This document shows, piece after piece, positions 39,858-57,593 of a DNA stretch of 64,000 nucleotides (position 1 is the first letter of the stretch; each line of letters begins with the position of its first letter). The notes under the pieces are model-generated. The model did not search any database. It was not told the origin of the DNA and saw only the letters and a list, made by a program, of their open reading frames with translations. The position numbers were made by a program, and so were the translations under genes. The DNA is from Casuarina equisetifolia (lineage: Eukaryota > Streptophyta > Magnoliopsida > Fagales > Casuarinaceae), in contig CM052356.1 of assembly GCA_028551475.1 (NCBI GenBank), positions 25,323,884 to 25,387,883 of the forward strand, in the 5' to 3' direction.

Positions 39858-42800
39858 GTGGTATCAGAGCCAAGTTCAATCTTTGAACTGAGTGTTTTTT
39901 TTTTTTTTGCTTCCGCAATGGCTTCTGAATCTCCTTACAAACCCCTCCTTCAAGCTCTACGTCCTCAAATCCTAATACTGTTTTCATCCCTAACACTCAA
40001 CTCCCTCTTCCAATATTTGATGGGGAAAAATATCATATCTAGTCCACCAAAATGACCAGTTATTTACGATGTCAAGGTATGCTGGAGCTAGTTGAGAAAG
40101 GCACACAAAGGATAGAGGCAGATGGTGAGCGATATAAAAAGGAGCAAGAAAAGGAGATGCGGACTTTACTTGTCCTTCAACTAGCTATAGCAGACAACAT
40201 CTTCCCGAGGATCTCTCATGCTCAAACCTCCTTTGAGTTATGGAAAATCCTAAAGAATGAATATCTTGGCAATCCGAGGGTAAGACTTATAAAATTATAG
40301 TCTCTTAGAACTGATTTGGAATGTATGCATATGGATGATGCTGAATATGTGGTTGATTATTACACTAAGCTTAATAGTGTGATTAGTAAGATGAGGGGTT
40401 TAGGTGAGGATATTACTGATAAGAAGGTTGTTGAAAAAATCCTCATTAGTCTTCCTAAAAAGTTTGATTCAATGGTTACAACCTTAGAAGAGACCCAAGA
40501 CCTCAATACACTATCCTTGACTGAACTTATAGGTTCCCTAGAGGCACATAAGAAAAAGTTCAATAGGAGAAAAGGGAAGATGCTTGTAGAAACAGCCTTT
40601 AAGGCTAGAATGTCCCTAGAACCTACAAAAGTTAGTGATAATAGGGAATTTAGGGGTGAGGAAGACAAGACCGAGAGAAAAGGAAAGTTTCCCCCATATA
40701 AGATATGTAAAAAAACCAACCATTTGGAGAAATATTGTTGGCAGAAAGGAAAGCCTCAGTGTAGATTTTGTCATAAGTTTGGTCATTTAGAAAAGAACTG
40801 CAGGGCAAAAGAAGGACAGCAAGTCAATTTTACTGATGAGGGAGATACAGAATCTACTATATTTTATGTTTGTAATTTGATGACAACTACAGATAGGGAG
40901 ATTTGGTATATTAATTCTGATTGTAGTTCTCATATGTGCTTTGATGATAGCATTTTTTCTTATTTGGATAGGACTTTTAAGTCTCAAGTTAGACTTGAAA
41001 ATGGAGATCTTGTTAATGTAGAAGGGAAGGGTACCATTTGTCTTAGGACCCAACATGGTGATAAAAGGATTCATGAAGTATTATATGTTCCAAATTTGAG
41101 TCTAAACCTCCTTAGTGTACGACAAATGATTGAGAAAAATTTTACTCTAGTGTTCAAGAATGGGGTATGTGTTATATATGAAAATAATGAGAAAATAGCT
41201 AAAGTAAAAATGTTGAATTCCAGAAACTTTCCTTTAAGGTTTTAATATGCAAAAGGTCATGCACTTAGTGTGGTTGAGGATAAATCATGGTTGTGGCATA
41301 GGAGGTATGGACACCTAAACTTTAGGTCTCTTAACAATCTTTTTAAGAAATGTTTGGTTGAAGGCATGCCTAGTATAAAAATACCAGAAAATCTTTGTGA
41401 AGGGTGTCAAACTGGAAAGCAACACAGGAAACCATTTCCAAGTAATCCTCACTTGAAGACCTCTGCTCCTCTTGAGATTGTGCACTCAGATGTATGTGGT
41501 CCCATGAGCACTCCTACCTCTGATGGAAGGAGTTTTTTCTTACTGTTCGTAGATGATTTCACCCGTACAGGATGGGTATATTTTTTAAGGAGCAAAGCAG
41601 AAGTTCTAGAGCATTTCAGAAGTTTTAAAAAGCTGGTTGAGACTGAAGTAGAAAGAAAAATTAAAGTACTTCGCACTGATCAAGGAAGGGAGTACACATC
41701 AAGTGAATTCAAAAAAATTTATGAAGAAAAAGGTGTTTTTCAACAGTTGTTAGTCAGCTATACTCCAGAGCATAATAGAGTTTCAGAGAAGAGAAACCGC
41801 ACAATCATGGAAATGGCCAGGGCCATGATGGAAGAAAAGAGAATGCCAAAAAGGTTTTGGGTAGAAGTAGTGTACACAACAGTTTATCTGTTAAATGGAA
41901 GTCCCACCAAAGCAATTGAAGGGAAAACTCCAGTTGAAGCTTGGACAGGAAAAAAAACCCTCTGTAAGCCATCTCAAAGTCTTTGGTTCCTTATGTTTTG
42001 TTCATGTTCCAGCATAGAAGAGAAGTAAGCTGGACAAAAAGGCACACAAAGGTGTAATGTTGGGTTACAGCTTAAGATCAAAAGGCTACAGAATCTTTGA
42101 TCTGGAAGAAAACAAATTGGTGGTGAGTCGAGATGTGGTTTTTGATGAAAAGGCAACATGGAACTGGGAGAATAGTCAAGCTGAAGTTCAGAATGTGCTT
42201 GTTCCAAATATCTGGAATGGAGAATCCAGGTGTGAAGAAGCAATCCAGGTTTCTGAAGGGAGTACCTCACATTCTACTCCCATTACTTCTCCTCTCCAGC
42301 TTGAGTATCCTGAGGAAATTGAGCTAGAAGTTGAAACATCAACTCCAATAAGGATGAAGCCTTTTGAAGCTATTTATGAATGCTGTAACTATACTGTTAA
42401 TGAACCATCAAAATTTGAAGAAGCTATGAAGCAAGGAGAATGTAGGAAGGCCATGGAGGAAGAGATTGAAGTCATTACCAAAAATCAAACCTAGGAACTA
42501 AGTGACTTGCCTCAAGGGAAGAAAACAGTAAGTGTGAAGTGGATCTACAAGCTAAAGATGGATGGAGAAGGAAAAGTGCAACGTTACAAAGCTAGATTGG
42601 TGGTCAGAAGGTTCACTCAAGTACCTGTAATGGATTATTCAGAGACTTTTGCACCTATTGCCAAACTCGAAACCATCAGACTCATTGTAGTATTAGTTGC
42701 ACAGAATGGGTGGAAAGTTCATTAGCTTGATGTTAAAGTTGCATTTCTGAATGGTGAAATTGAAAAGGAAGTGTATGTTGAGCAACCCAAGGGTTTTGAG

Positions 42801-43593
42801 AACAAGTAGTTTCCAGAAAAAGTCTTGAGGTTGAGGAAGGCATTGTATGGACTCAAACAAGCTCCTAGGGCCTGGTACAGCAAGATATGCAAGTATTTCC
42901 TTGAAAGACAGTTCAAGAGAAGTCTTAGTGAACCCACTCTTTTCATCAAAACTCAAGGTAACTATTTCTTATTGGTTTCTTTATATGTAGATGATCTTAT
43001 ATTTACTGGTAGTACTGAAGAGATAGTGCTGGCCTTTAGGAATGATATGATGAAAACCTTTGAAATGAATGATTTAGGATTGATGAAGTATTTTCTTGGG
43101 TTAGAAGGATGTCAAAGCAGGAGGGGGATTTTTCTATCCTAGGGCCAGTCCTTAGAGAAATTACTGAGTAAATTTCATATGAGAGCTTGTAAGTCAGTTA
43201 GCACCCCACTTGCCTTAAATGAGAAATTAATGGTGGATGATGGTTCTAGTAAAGTAGACAGCACTTTGTTTAGAAGTCTTATTGGGAGCCTCCAGTACCT
43301 AATAGCTACCAGACCAGATATTTCATACTCTGTTGGCCTGCTCTCACGTTTTATGGAATAGCCCACACAGACTCATCTTAGTAAAGCCAAAAGAATTCTA
43401 AGGTACCTTCAAGGAACACTTGAGTTTGGGTTGTTGTATGAATCCATAAATAAGTTCCAACTAATAGGATATACTGATAGTGATTGGGGAGGTTCTGTGG
43501 ATGACTCAAAGAGCACATATGGGTACATATTTAATATTGGCTCTGTTGTCTTCTCCTGGAAATCTAAGAAGCAAGAGTCAGTTGCATTGTCCT

Positions 43594-44891
43594 TGTTCGG
43601 TGAATTTTGAATGCAAGTGAACATGTCGAACAAGTAATATAATGATAAGAAAAGTATCATCCCATAGAGATTGGTGATTATTATGCCAACTAATTACTAA
43701 CGGTGAACAACTCCTAGAATTTATCTAACAAATCCAAATTGATAGAAAATAAACTAATAAACTAAATTTAATAAAACTAAATACACAAAATATGTTAGAG
43801 TGTCCGATTTCACCATAACTATGAGGTACTAATATAGATTATGTATGCTTGCAAGAGGGATAATATCTATATGATGACGGAACTTCCTAATTTATTTACT
43901 ATCCTATGTCTAGGTATAGCAAACCTACTTAGTTCATTAATTCACTATATTTCTATATGTGAATTAAAACAAACCAAATGCATTAGGATCTATGAACATT
44001 CCCAGTTTACAATAAATCTTTCAATTATCTTATCACCAAAAGCCACACAAACAACATGGTATATGTTTATCCACATTTAATTCATGGTTATATATTATAA
44101 GAAGCAATTGCATATTATTACCTCTCAGTCTCAAACATGCACATCAAATCATTCAAGTGGTGGCCAATCACTTAAAAGCATTAAACATAATAATATATAA
44201 CTCACATAAATAAAATATCTTGCAAAACATAATAATCATAAGATTCATACCATCATAATAAGGTTACATCGTAGCTCTAACAAAAATAAACTAAAATGTA
44301 AAAAAATAATGAGGAAGAATGGTAATAAGAAATAAAGAAGGCATCTTGAATCCAAGAACAAAAAGTCTGTCACCCTTTTTGTCTTATTTTCAAGAAAACC
44401 TTGAATTCTTGGCCTCTTTCTTGAGTTGTGCTCAATTTCCTCCTCCTCCTTTCTTTTGCCTCTTCTCTTCTCTTAAATAAGGTTTAGGTTTAGACCTACT
44501 CTTATCCTAGTAGAATTGGGTCTTAGAGATCTAAAACAATTGGGTTTTGAACTCCTAATTTTATTAGGCTTTGAACTCCTAATTTTATTAGGCTTTGAAC
44601 TCCTAATATGATTAGATTTTTTAATTATTTAGAAAACTCAATAACAATAAAATCTAATAACAATCATTCAAAGCCCAAGCCCATCTTGACTCTCTTGATC
44701 CTGATATTACGATTTTTCCACATAATAAGCATCATGCTCTCCATGTTCATCTCTTTTCTCCTTGCCTTCTTGTGCTACATAAACAAGATAAATTTAAGTA
44801 AATAAAGAGGAGTTAAAATGTTTTCTCACAATTATTAAAGTTATTTATTGCCTAAAATAGGTAAAATAACTCTATAAAAATAGAGTTATCA
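43594..44891 (-). mobile_element. Solo LTR, family I, copy 3 (nested in Copia)
   Basis: This 1298-bp inverted relative of 1000-2255 has plus-strand ends TGTTCGGTG...GAGTTATCA and a perfect 5-bp target duplication gtcct (43589-43593 and 44892-44896). It sits within the RNase H region of the Copia element, so it arrived after that element. Confidence 0.92.
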
Positions 44892-45242
44892 GTCCTTATC
44901 AGAGGCAGAGTATGTAGCAGCAGCAACAGCAACTAGTCAATGTGTGTGGCTGAGAAGGATTATGAAGGAAATGGGGTTTGAGCAAAAGAATGCAACTACC
45001 ATTTATTGTGACAATCAGTCAGCAATAAGTATGGCAAGAAATCCAGTGCATCATTCCTGTACAAAGCACATCTCCATCAAGTTCATTACATAAGGGAAGT
45101 TGCGAGTAATGGAGAAATAGAGTTATAGCATTGCAGTAATGAAGAACAAATTGTTGATATTATGACAAAGAGTCTTGGGAAAGAATTGCATGAAAAGTTT
45201 AGAAGCCTCCTTGGAGTGACCGTGAACTCCATTAAGGAGGGG

Positions 45243-46315
<1,073 letters not shown>

Positions 46316-46474
46316 TCATTCCGAGACTATTGAAGTGGAAGAAAAAAGGGGACGATCTAGCAGGAGAGGGTAGAATGGGAAGCAAAAGAGGCTAGTAAAT
46401 GGAATTGGATTAACATTCTGCCTTTACAAGGATGCAGAAGGGTAAGGCTGCCATGCACCAAGCTTTTTGATCCA

Positions 46475-46481
46475 ATTTATA
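46475..46481 (-). promoter_or_regulatory. Putative TATA box, split PRISE copy
   Basis: Reads TATAAAT on the minus strand, about 155 bp before the ATG. The same box and its surroundings (complement of gatccaatttatatgaaa) are conserved upstream of the copies at 33675-34200 and 55992-57255. Confidence 0.45.
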
Positions 46482-46789
46482 TGAAATGACAGAAGAAGTA
46501 AAATCCAGAAGATAACGGAAGAACAAACATGATGGAAGCTATGACGACATTTACAGAGGACGTGGCTTTCGGGAATTTAAGGGGATAAATAGGAACTCGA
46601 CAAAAGTCCAATTGTGATAAGAGTTCGTACAATGAGATGGAACTGATGACAATGTCCCCCATTGGATAACCGAGCACGACAGGGGAGGGTGCATTGGGAC
46701 GGGGAGCATGTCTGTATTCCTTTTGCACGTCTTTGAATCGAGAAGTCTCGGCAGATTTCTACCCGAGGGCAGATGGGAGTCTCGCTCCT

Positions 46790-47635
46790 TCGCTTCCAGA
46801 TCAGATCAACAAAAGTCGAAATTGCATGCTACAGCCTGTGACTACCAAATCGTACCATTAAAATTATGTTGTCCAGACCAAGACTCAATTAGGAAAAGCT
46901 ATTATTTAATCTAATGTTAGGAACTTCGCACACTTGGTGGAAATATCTTCCAATTTTCAGTCTCTATACTTCCTCCAAGACCATGACAAAATTCTTCTTC
47001 TTCCGAGCAACCAACTAATCCAAACCTAAATGACATCAAATTCACACGGTCCAAATATGGAATCAGTCATCGAGGTATTGCCAATACGAGTACAAATCTT
47101 CAAGTGGTGTAAGTCTTCTTTTGTCGCAATTTTGTCCAAGTATCCAACAGAAAATAGAATGTTCAGATGCTAGATACGAGAGAAATTTAGCATACTTGTC
47201 ATCACAATGTCCGTGATCTGGGCATCCCAAGTCTTCATTTCATACATTCCCCCGATAACCTTCTTCATGTTCCTTTCCTATGGTGATTCAGCGGCCACAG
47301 ACTCAAGTAAACTTAGTAGCATACTCTTGATGAAGAATGGTAAAGCGATGAAGCTGCTGCTGGTGTCTATCTTTTGTACACAAAACCATCCCGCACATTT
47401 ATTTTCACCTACCATCTACGTCCTGACCAGTTTCTATTCTGTATTTTTCTTTTCCGCAGCCGACTTACACCGCTTCACCTTAAGGGAACGAATTGAGAAT
47501 ACATGATAGCACGACATCTCAAGCAGCTGCTCGGACTTTCTGCTGTATAACCGACTTTTGCCTATTTGTCCAAGTAACAGACTTAAAAACAGACCAACTT
47601 GAGCAACATAAAAAATCAACTCCAATGGATAAGCA
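46790..47635. repeat. Unit-flanking module R, copy 3
   Basis: It matches parts of 36120-37600 and 59820-60600, including 'cttcaagtggtg', the 'gggcatccca' block and the 'ttaagggaa' block near 47480. No intact open frame was seen. It ends where an L1 tail begins. Confidence 0.65.
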
Positions 47636-48620
47636 GAAATAATCTAAAAGCACTTTCTCTGGGCAGGCCACTCAGAAGATCATAAAATTCATAAGGTTGT
47701 TTGGTTAGTTGTTTGTTCACCAAAAAAGGAAGGAGGTCTTGGACTACTAAACCTTAAAGTATGGAATAAAGTTTTGTTGGGGCAATCTCTTTGGAATCTC
47801 ATAAATTGCCCTAAGTTATCATTATGAAGTAAGTTGATTCATAATACTAAATGCAAGAGAAATTCAGTTATGGATCTTGACATCAAAGAAAATATGGTAT
47901 GGAGTTGGAAAGGTCTTTTAAAGTTATGACAAACTTTAACCTCTACACTATCCAAACCTTCTTATTGTTGTAAGAAAACGTACAAGGAATTACGTTAAGT
48001 TAGCACTGAGGTTGAATGGTATAATTTGATATGGTCAAGAGGAATCAGCAAATATAACTTTATTGGTTGGCTTATATGTAGAGACAAACTTCTTACAGCG
48101 ACAGTGGTTTTTCGCTGGCTCCTCTTAATTGATCTGTATCGTAATTTCTGTGACTCTCATTATGAAAATAGATCACACTTGTTCTTTTAGTGCACTTGGA
48201 CTAACCAGGTTTGGAAAACTATTCTAGCCCAACAAGGCATTCGTAAGATCACCTACGATTGGAAATCTGAATTGCAATGAATGATTAAAGTTACTAAGGG
48301 AAAGGATTTAGCCGCAAAGCTTCTAAAGCTTTCTTTCTTAGCTTGTCTTTATTGTATATAGTTAGAACGTAATCGTAGACGTTTTCAGAATAAGTCTATT
48401 GATATTTCAATGTTGTTAGCTAAAATCAAGAGAGTGGTTCGTGGAAGAGCTTCTTTATTTAGAAACATTAAACTCTTTCAAGCAAATATTTTGTTAAGTC
48501 ATAGTTGGAGAATTTCAAATTCTATCTTCTCCTAGATGAATTGTAATGCTGGGGTATGTCCCTAAGCATATGTATTTTTTTATTTTTCGATGAATAAACT
48601 CACATATTCATTAAAAAAAA
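47636..48620 (+). mobile_element. L1-type LINE tail, copy C (5'-truncated)
   Basis: It begins within the reverse-transcriptase end (tttctctgggcagg at about 47653) and matches the LINE tails at 11390-12356 and 27175-28143, ending with 'aactcacatattcatt' and an A-rich tail near 48612-48620. It is broken by stops and shifts. Confidence 0.85.
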
Positions 48621-49950
48621 TTAAGATTTTTGTAAAAAAGTGATAATATTTCTTTTTTAAACAAAAAAAGTTTAGAGTCAAAACTTGGCAAATAAATTAA
48701 CAGAAACAATACATAGTACAAGCATACCAATTATCTTCTTTTATTCTCTTCCTTTTTCTTCTTTATTTTTTGGGCTTAATAGACGTATTTTTTTTTTCAC
48801 ATGCACTCAACTCACTCTTTTAATGTTTTGAACTTGGGACCTCTTGGCCCTAAATCCTATTAACTTAACATGAAGTTAATAGGTAATGAACTAGTGAATC
48901 ATTCAAAGTATGAATCTCACTACTCGTAAGACATCTAAACTAGTCTCATGATCTCTAACTAAGAATATGGACCGGTCAGCAGATCTGAATGGCCCTTAAC
49001 ATCCAACCATTTCAGGGATAATAAAGGCATGTTATTGCCATGTGACTATAGGGCTTAGTACTTATTTTGTAAGAGCATATGAAGTCTTGTATACCTTACA
49101 CTAGCATAATGGTAGGCCGAATGGGCGAGTTCACATTTTTAATAACTACTAAAAATGTGACTATTTTCAAAAATCATACTTGGTATTGTGACTTCTATAC
49201 GACACTGTACTATGAAGGATTTTTGTAAATAATATGTATCGGGAACAACAAATAGTTTTTCAATTCATATCACCATAAATTTATTGAAAAATATACCATG
49301 AATGATTTCTTGACAATAATTCTTAGAAATTCAAATAAAGAATACAAAAATAATCATTTAAATAACATGAATACAATAGAAACACATACTCACATCTCTA
49401 TTACTAAAGAAAACTCTATCCATTTATGTCACTTGATTAGACTTTTAAATGAAGTTACACAGGCTTTTTGAAGATTAGGACCCACATACACGAGTTCAGA
49501 TTTTGATAATTGTAAAGGGAAAATAAAATCCTCTACAAGATGTCGATAAGTTCTCAAATAAAAGCATGTTAAGTCAAGTCGCAGCTAATGTTCTTTCATG
49601 GAGGTTGGAAAACTATCGACTAGAGCCTTTCTCCGATCAAGTTTTTCGGGCCTCTACACAAAATTCGAAATGAAAGTCTTTGGGGACAAATCCACAAACG
49701 TTTTAGACAAATACGAAAACAGCAAAACGTTTCTCTATTAGGCAAATCCAGTTTTTTTCAGTTGTATGGCACCACAGTGAAATCAACAACGAAAGATTTA
49801 AAGAGTCGAATTCGACCCAAGTACCATAATTGTAACCCAAAGAGCAAAAACAGGAGCGAAAGCATTCCACTCTCATATGGTTACCAGTTGGTACAATAGA
49901 AACATTGCCGACATGACGAATGCATCCAAGGACATTAGTATTTGTCCCTT
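48621..49950. other. Intergenic; 3' flank of PRISE gene
   Basis: No gene or element ends were recognised. The last 250 bp (49700-49950) should contain the 3' UTR of the minus-strand gene that ends at 49951. Confidence 0.4.
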
Positions 49951-52410
<2,460 letters not shown>

Positions 52411-53003
52411 GATGTTAATGCTTACCGTTTGTCATCTTAACATTTGTCACCTCCATACTTTTTTTCTTTGCTTCTTTCATTTTATCACACTAACACTGCT
52501 TGTTAGTGTAGCAAAATGTAAAATATTTCCAATAACAATACACTATAAATATTCTATTCAAGTGCAAACACATTTCACAAAGAGAAGCTTCTAATTCAAT
52601 AGCTTAATCTTTAATTCTATTGATTTTATTTTTTATTTTAGGGAAAACAATTAGTGAACACTAGCTTTTTTCTTTTTTTCTTTTTTTTTAAATACACACA
52701 CCTATGCATGCACCAATATCAAATTTGAAACTAAGAGATTTTAAGTAGCACTTGTCCTCAATTGAAGGTGTTTGTAAATAATTGAATATTGTCTTCGCTT
52801 CTTAACTTCTTGCCTTTGACTAAATGGTAGGTGATTTGGAGGTGTGTTCAAATTACAAGAGAGGATATTGGTGAACTCCTAAAGACTCTTTGCAAAGAAA
52901 ATCTAACATTTAGATTAATTACTTTTACATGATTCGCTTAAGTGGAGGTATAATTGAGTCTTGATAGAGTTGGTTTTTTAGACTCACTTCCATAAAATAA
53001 AAT

Positions 53004-53894
53004 TGTTGGAATATGAGCCCGATTTTGAACGTCTTTAAGCCAAAACGAAAAAATAAGCTTTGTTTTAACTCTTTGCCTCCTAATAGCTTGAAATCCAATC
53101 ACTATTAGTTTAAAATGGAAAGAAAATTAGAAGTCAGAATGGCTAGTTTTTAGAGTTAATGAGGTACGTTTTTTATGTCTATTTAGCTTGAGAAAGAATA
53201 AGAAATCATTGTTCAACTGTCTCAAATTTGAAGAAACGAAAATCTACTTGAAAAGCTAAATATACAACTTGTGAAGCTTGAGTTGAAGAGAAGTTGCTTA
53301 ATTTCATTATTCTTTAAGTTTACTTGAGATTTCTACTTGTATATGTGCTAATTAGATTCTGAATATTGTTTTGCACATATATTTGTTTGTAAATCCGAAA
53401 CCCTAACTTTGCTATTATTTGGGAGTTTTATGATTAGAGCTTGATTATCTAAATTCTTATCATTAAAAAGCCCTTAGCTTAGCAATCTCCCATATACATT
53501 TCATATCTTAAGGGCATTGCTTAAGTTTGTAATAAGTTTGAGAAACTTTGACTTATTGGATACGTGTTGAAACACACATTATATTGTGATTCTTAGTATA
53601 AGGATTGTTTGACTCCTTAAGGAGGAGTTGAAACGTGTAGGAGAAAGTTTTTCCTAGCTTTGTAGTAAAGTAGTTCAACCGGTTGTATTGAAGGAGAAGA
53701 AGGTGGAAGTAGGTAAGAATGGCCAAACCACCATGTAAATTGGTATCTCATCTTTCTTGTGTTTGACTAGTTTGCTAATTAAATATCTTTGAATGTCATA
53801 TTTTATTACATAAAAAGTAATTGAACAAAAATAGAAGTGACTTTTACAAAAGAAACCTAATTCACTCCCTCTTAAGTTGCTATATGATCCAACA
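53004..53894 (+). mobile_element. Solo LTR, Copia SIRE/Maximus-like
   Basis: This 891-bp sequence starts TGTTGGAATATG and ends TATGATCCAACA, with a perfect 5-bp target duplication aaaat (52999-53003 and 53895-53899). Its 3' end (aattcactccctcttaag then gttgct...gatccaaca) resembles LTR ends of SIRE/Maximus-type Copia elements; that placement is inferred. The corresponding site in duplication copy A (about 8580) is empty. Confidence 0.87.
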
Positions 53895-54576
53895 AAAATA
53901 AAAAATAAAAATTGTATAGCTCGTTCAAGTGTTCAAGCCTGATTAAACTAAAATTAGTGAGCTTATCTTTGGCTTGATCTTGACCCAAAGCTAACCAATC
54001 AGTATGAGCTTAAAGCACTACTGCAAGTCAAGCGAATTATATACCTCCTTCTCACTTTTTTTTTTAAACACACCACGCAAACTTTGTTAGTTTTCAAAGA
54101 ACCAATAAAGGAGGTAGGAAGAGAGAAATAAATATTAAAAGTCTAGCAAGCATAATCACTAAATAACAAAAAGACCTAGACAAAGAGAGAGAGAAATAAA
54201 AGTCACGGAATATGGACTTAAAGCATTGCTTTGAAGAAAGCAGGCAAAAGATAACATAAACCACCATGCCCAACTTGTTATAAAAAGGGTTTTCGAAAGA
54301 CTCTTAAGAAAAAGTATCTCTTAAAAATAAAAAATAAAAAGATGTTATAATATCCTTCCTGCTGCCTGATTATCATTAAAAATTCGTGGGTTTAGGTAAT
54401 CGAAAAGCTGGCCTTCTCACTTAAATATTTGGCCAGTAACATCTTGGGCTACGTAGATCCTAGTTGTACTCCACTTATGTCGTGGAAAATATCACCAGAT
54501 TTTCGCTCCTATGTTCTCCTATGTTCTCTAAGTAAAAAGATTTACCTCCTGCACTGGTGGTGAAAACCAGACACTC

Positions 54577-54976
54577 TGTTACGTGCGTGTGTCATAGGGG
54601 ACATCTCGAAATCTGGAGTGGGTTTGGTTGCTCACTTACTTCTCTGTTTTGCTGTAGGAACCTTGTAGGGCTAACGATCTTGGCTAAGTGGCGTGTAATA
54701 GGAGATAGGTTGCGTATATACGTAAGTAAGAAGGTAAGGGATGCATGGTGTGTTAGTAAGATAGGAAGCTTATATAAAGAGCTTGCCATGGAAGGGAAAG
54801 GTAGCTTTGAAATGTAAGAATCGAAGGTTGTTTTCCCTTCTGAGAACAATGTTTTGGTGTCCCTATAATAACACCAAGGCTTTATTTTATCCAAAACAAT
54901 TATAATCTACCACAAATGAGAGAAAACTCGTTCATTTGTGACTCTCTTACGTGCTCTAACACATTTGCACGTAACA
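54577..54976 (+). mobile_element. Short solo LTR (400 bp)
   Basis: It starts TGTTACGTGC and ends GCACGTAACA, so the outer 10 bp are perfect inverted repeats. The flanking duplication cactc (54572-54576 and 54977-54981) and TG...CA ends indicate an LTR. A TATATAAAG box at about 54772 fits an LTR promoter. The matching site in duplication copy A (about 10043) is empty. The short open frames inside are not genes. A small terminal-repeat (TRIM-like) element is an alternative. Confidence 0.8.
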
Positions 54977-55239
54977 CACTCACCTATGAAAATGATCATC
55001 AGTCCGCATAGATTATGTAAAAATCAACCTTACGAAGATTGTTGGAGAGTTTGAACACATCTTTATGCTTAAAAAGAAAAAGAACACATAATTATTCAAA
55101 AATAAAAGTAAAAATAAATGAAGAGCTTATTATGAGGCTGAGTTCAGAAGCTCCTTCGAGAATAAAAATATGTCGCATGGTCAATTTTTATCCTTTTTTT
55201 TTCACTAAGTGAATGGGAAAAAGAGGTGTGAGATGTCTT

Positions 55240-55620
55240 TTTTTACTAACGAAATCTAGTTTTAGATTTGGTACCTTTGGAACTTAAACTCCGTATCGAA
55301 CTTAAACTCAGTTCGATACGGGTCGGACAGAAAAAATCTTTTCAGTCTCAAAATTATCAAGATCACACCCTAAAACCTTTAGTTAGTAGTTCGAACACTG
55401 ACTTTGCAACAAACCAAATTGTATCATGAAAGTTATGTCTGAGGTTAGGAGTTGATAAGGGTTAACTAGTTACTCTTAGATAAATCGATTCGGTCCTACA
55501 ACTATTTACTGATAAATACAAGTTTTATTTTCAAGTTTGCAAAATTCTAAAATTTTTATCCAAGAAGCCATATTCTACTCTTATAGCCACTAATACAACC
55601 TATAATCAAGCTAAACTAAC
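55240..55620. repeat. Unit-flanking module R, copy 4 (short form)
   Basis: It matches 32510-32880 closely ('ttagatttggtacct' block, the 'tcaaaattatcaagatcaca' block, 'agttcgaacactga') and leads into ORF-X copy 3 as in the other units. Confidence 0.65.
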
Positions 55621-55621
55621 C

Positions 55622-55881
55622 CTATAACATCTTAAAAACATGATTTATTTTGAAAAGAACAAGAAAAGTTTTAGAAATATCAAATCGTAGCTGTTCTCCT
55701 AAGGTGGGAGTACAATCATTGGGAGCCTCGTTTCGTATAAAGTATTTTGGGGCCTGGTGCAGAAAACAAATTGGCTCCCGTCGTTCATGAAACCAAAAAC
55801 ATTCGCTCGAACACAATTAATGTCACCTGCAATCCAATAGTTACACTGAAATTTATACCACGCAACACATTCAACACCCAC
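55622..55881 (-). pseudogene. ORF-X copy 3, frame-broken
   Basis: It is related to 32940-33218 and 37845-38201. VECVAWYKFQCNYWIAGDIN and the VNVF-equivalent RANVF lie in one frame, and PICFLHQAPKYFIRNEAP in another, so the copy is frameshifted around 55790 and lacks the N-terminal part. It has the full run between ESV and VNVF, showing that the gaps in the other two copies are separate in-frame deletions. It lies about 110 bp downstream of the PRISE gene that ends at 55992. Confidence 0.5.
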
Positions 55882-55991
55882 TCACACAAGTCCACAACAA
55901 AGACAAAAAGAGAGGAAACCATAATTCTCTACATGTTTATTGTATATAACAACACCAAAACTATTCCGTCTGAGATTCATATTGAATTATT

Positions 55992-57353
<1,362 letters not shown>

Positions 57354-57376
57354 CTATGCACCAGCTTTCTGATCCA

Positions 57377-57383
57377 ATTTATA
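57377..57383 (-). promoter_or_regulatory. Putative TATA box of PRISE gene
   Basis: TATAAAT on the minus strand, about 122 bp upstream of the ATG at 57255. The box and its flanks are shared with the upstream regions of two sibling copies. Confidence 0.5.
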
Positions 57384-57593
57384 TGAAAAGACCGAAGAAG
57401 AAGTAAAATCCAAAAGATAAAAGAAGAACAAACATGACGGGAGCTATGACGACCTTTAGAGAGGAAGTGGCTATCAAGAATTTAATGGGAAAGATGGGAA
57501 CTCCACTAAAGTCCAAGCGCTACAATAAGATGGAACTGATGACAATGTCACCCCTTGGATAACTAAGCACGACACTGGAAGGACTTTTGGGGC

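Larger units (their letters stand above)
52411..55080 (+). repeat. Segmental duplication, copy B
   Basis: It is colinear with 7857-10130. Matching blocks include 'cttaacatttgtcacctcca' at about 52436, the TTAGTGTAGCAAAATG block, 'aaagaaccaataaaggaggt' at about 54097 and 'gtggaaaatatcaccag' at about 54482. It is interrupted by two solo LTRs absent from copy A, and lacks some copy A sequence. No gene was recognised. Confidence 0.8.

Noticed and set aside
54557-54894. Open frames of 86-100 aa on both strands
   Set aside because: They lie inside the 400-bp solo LTR.
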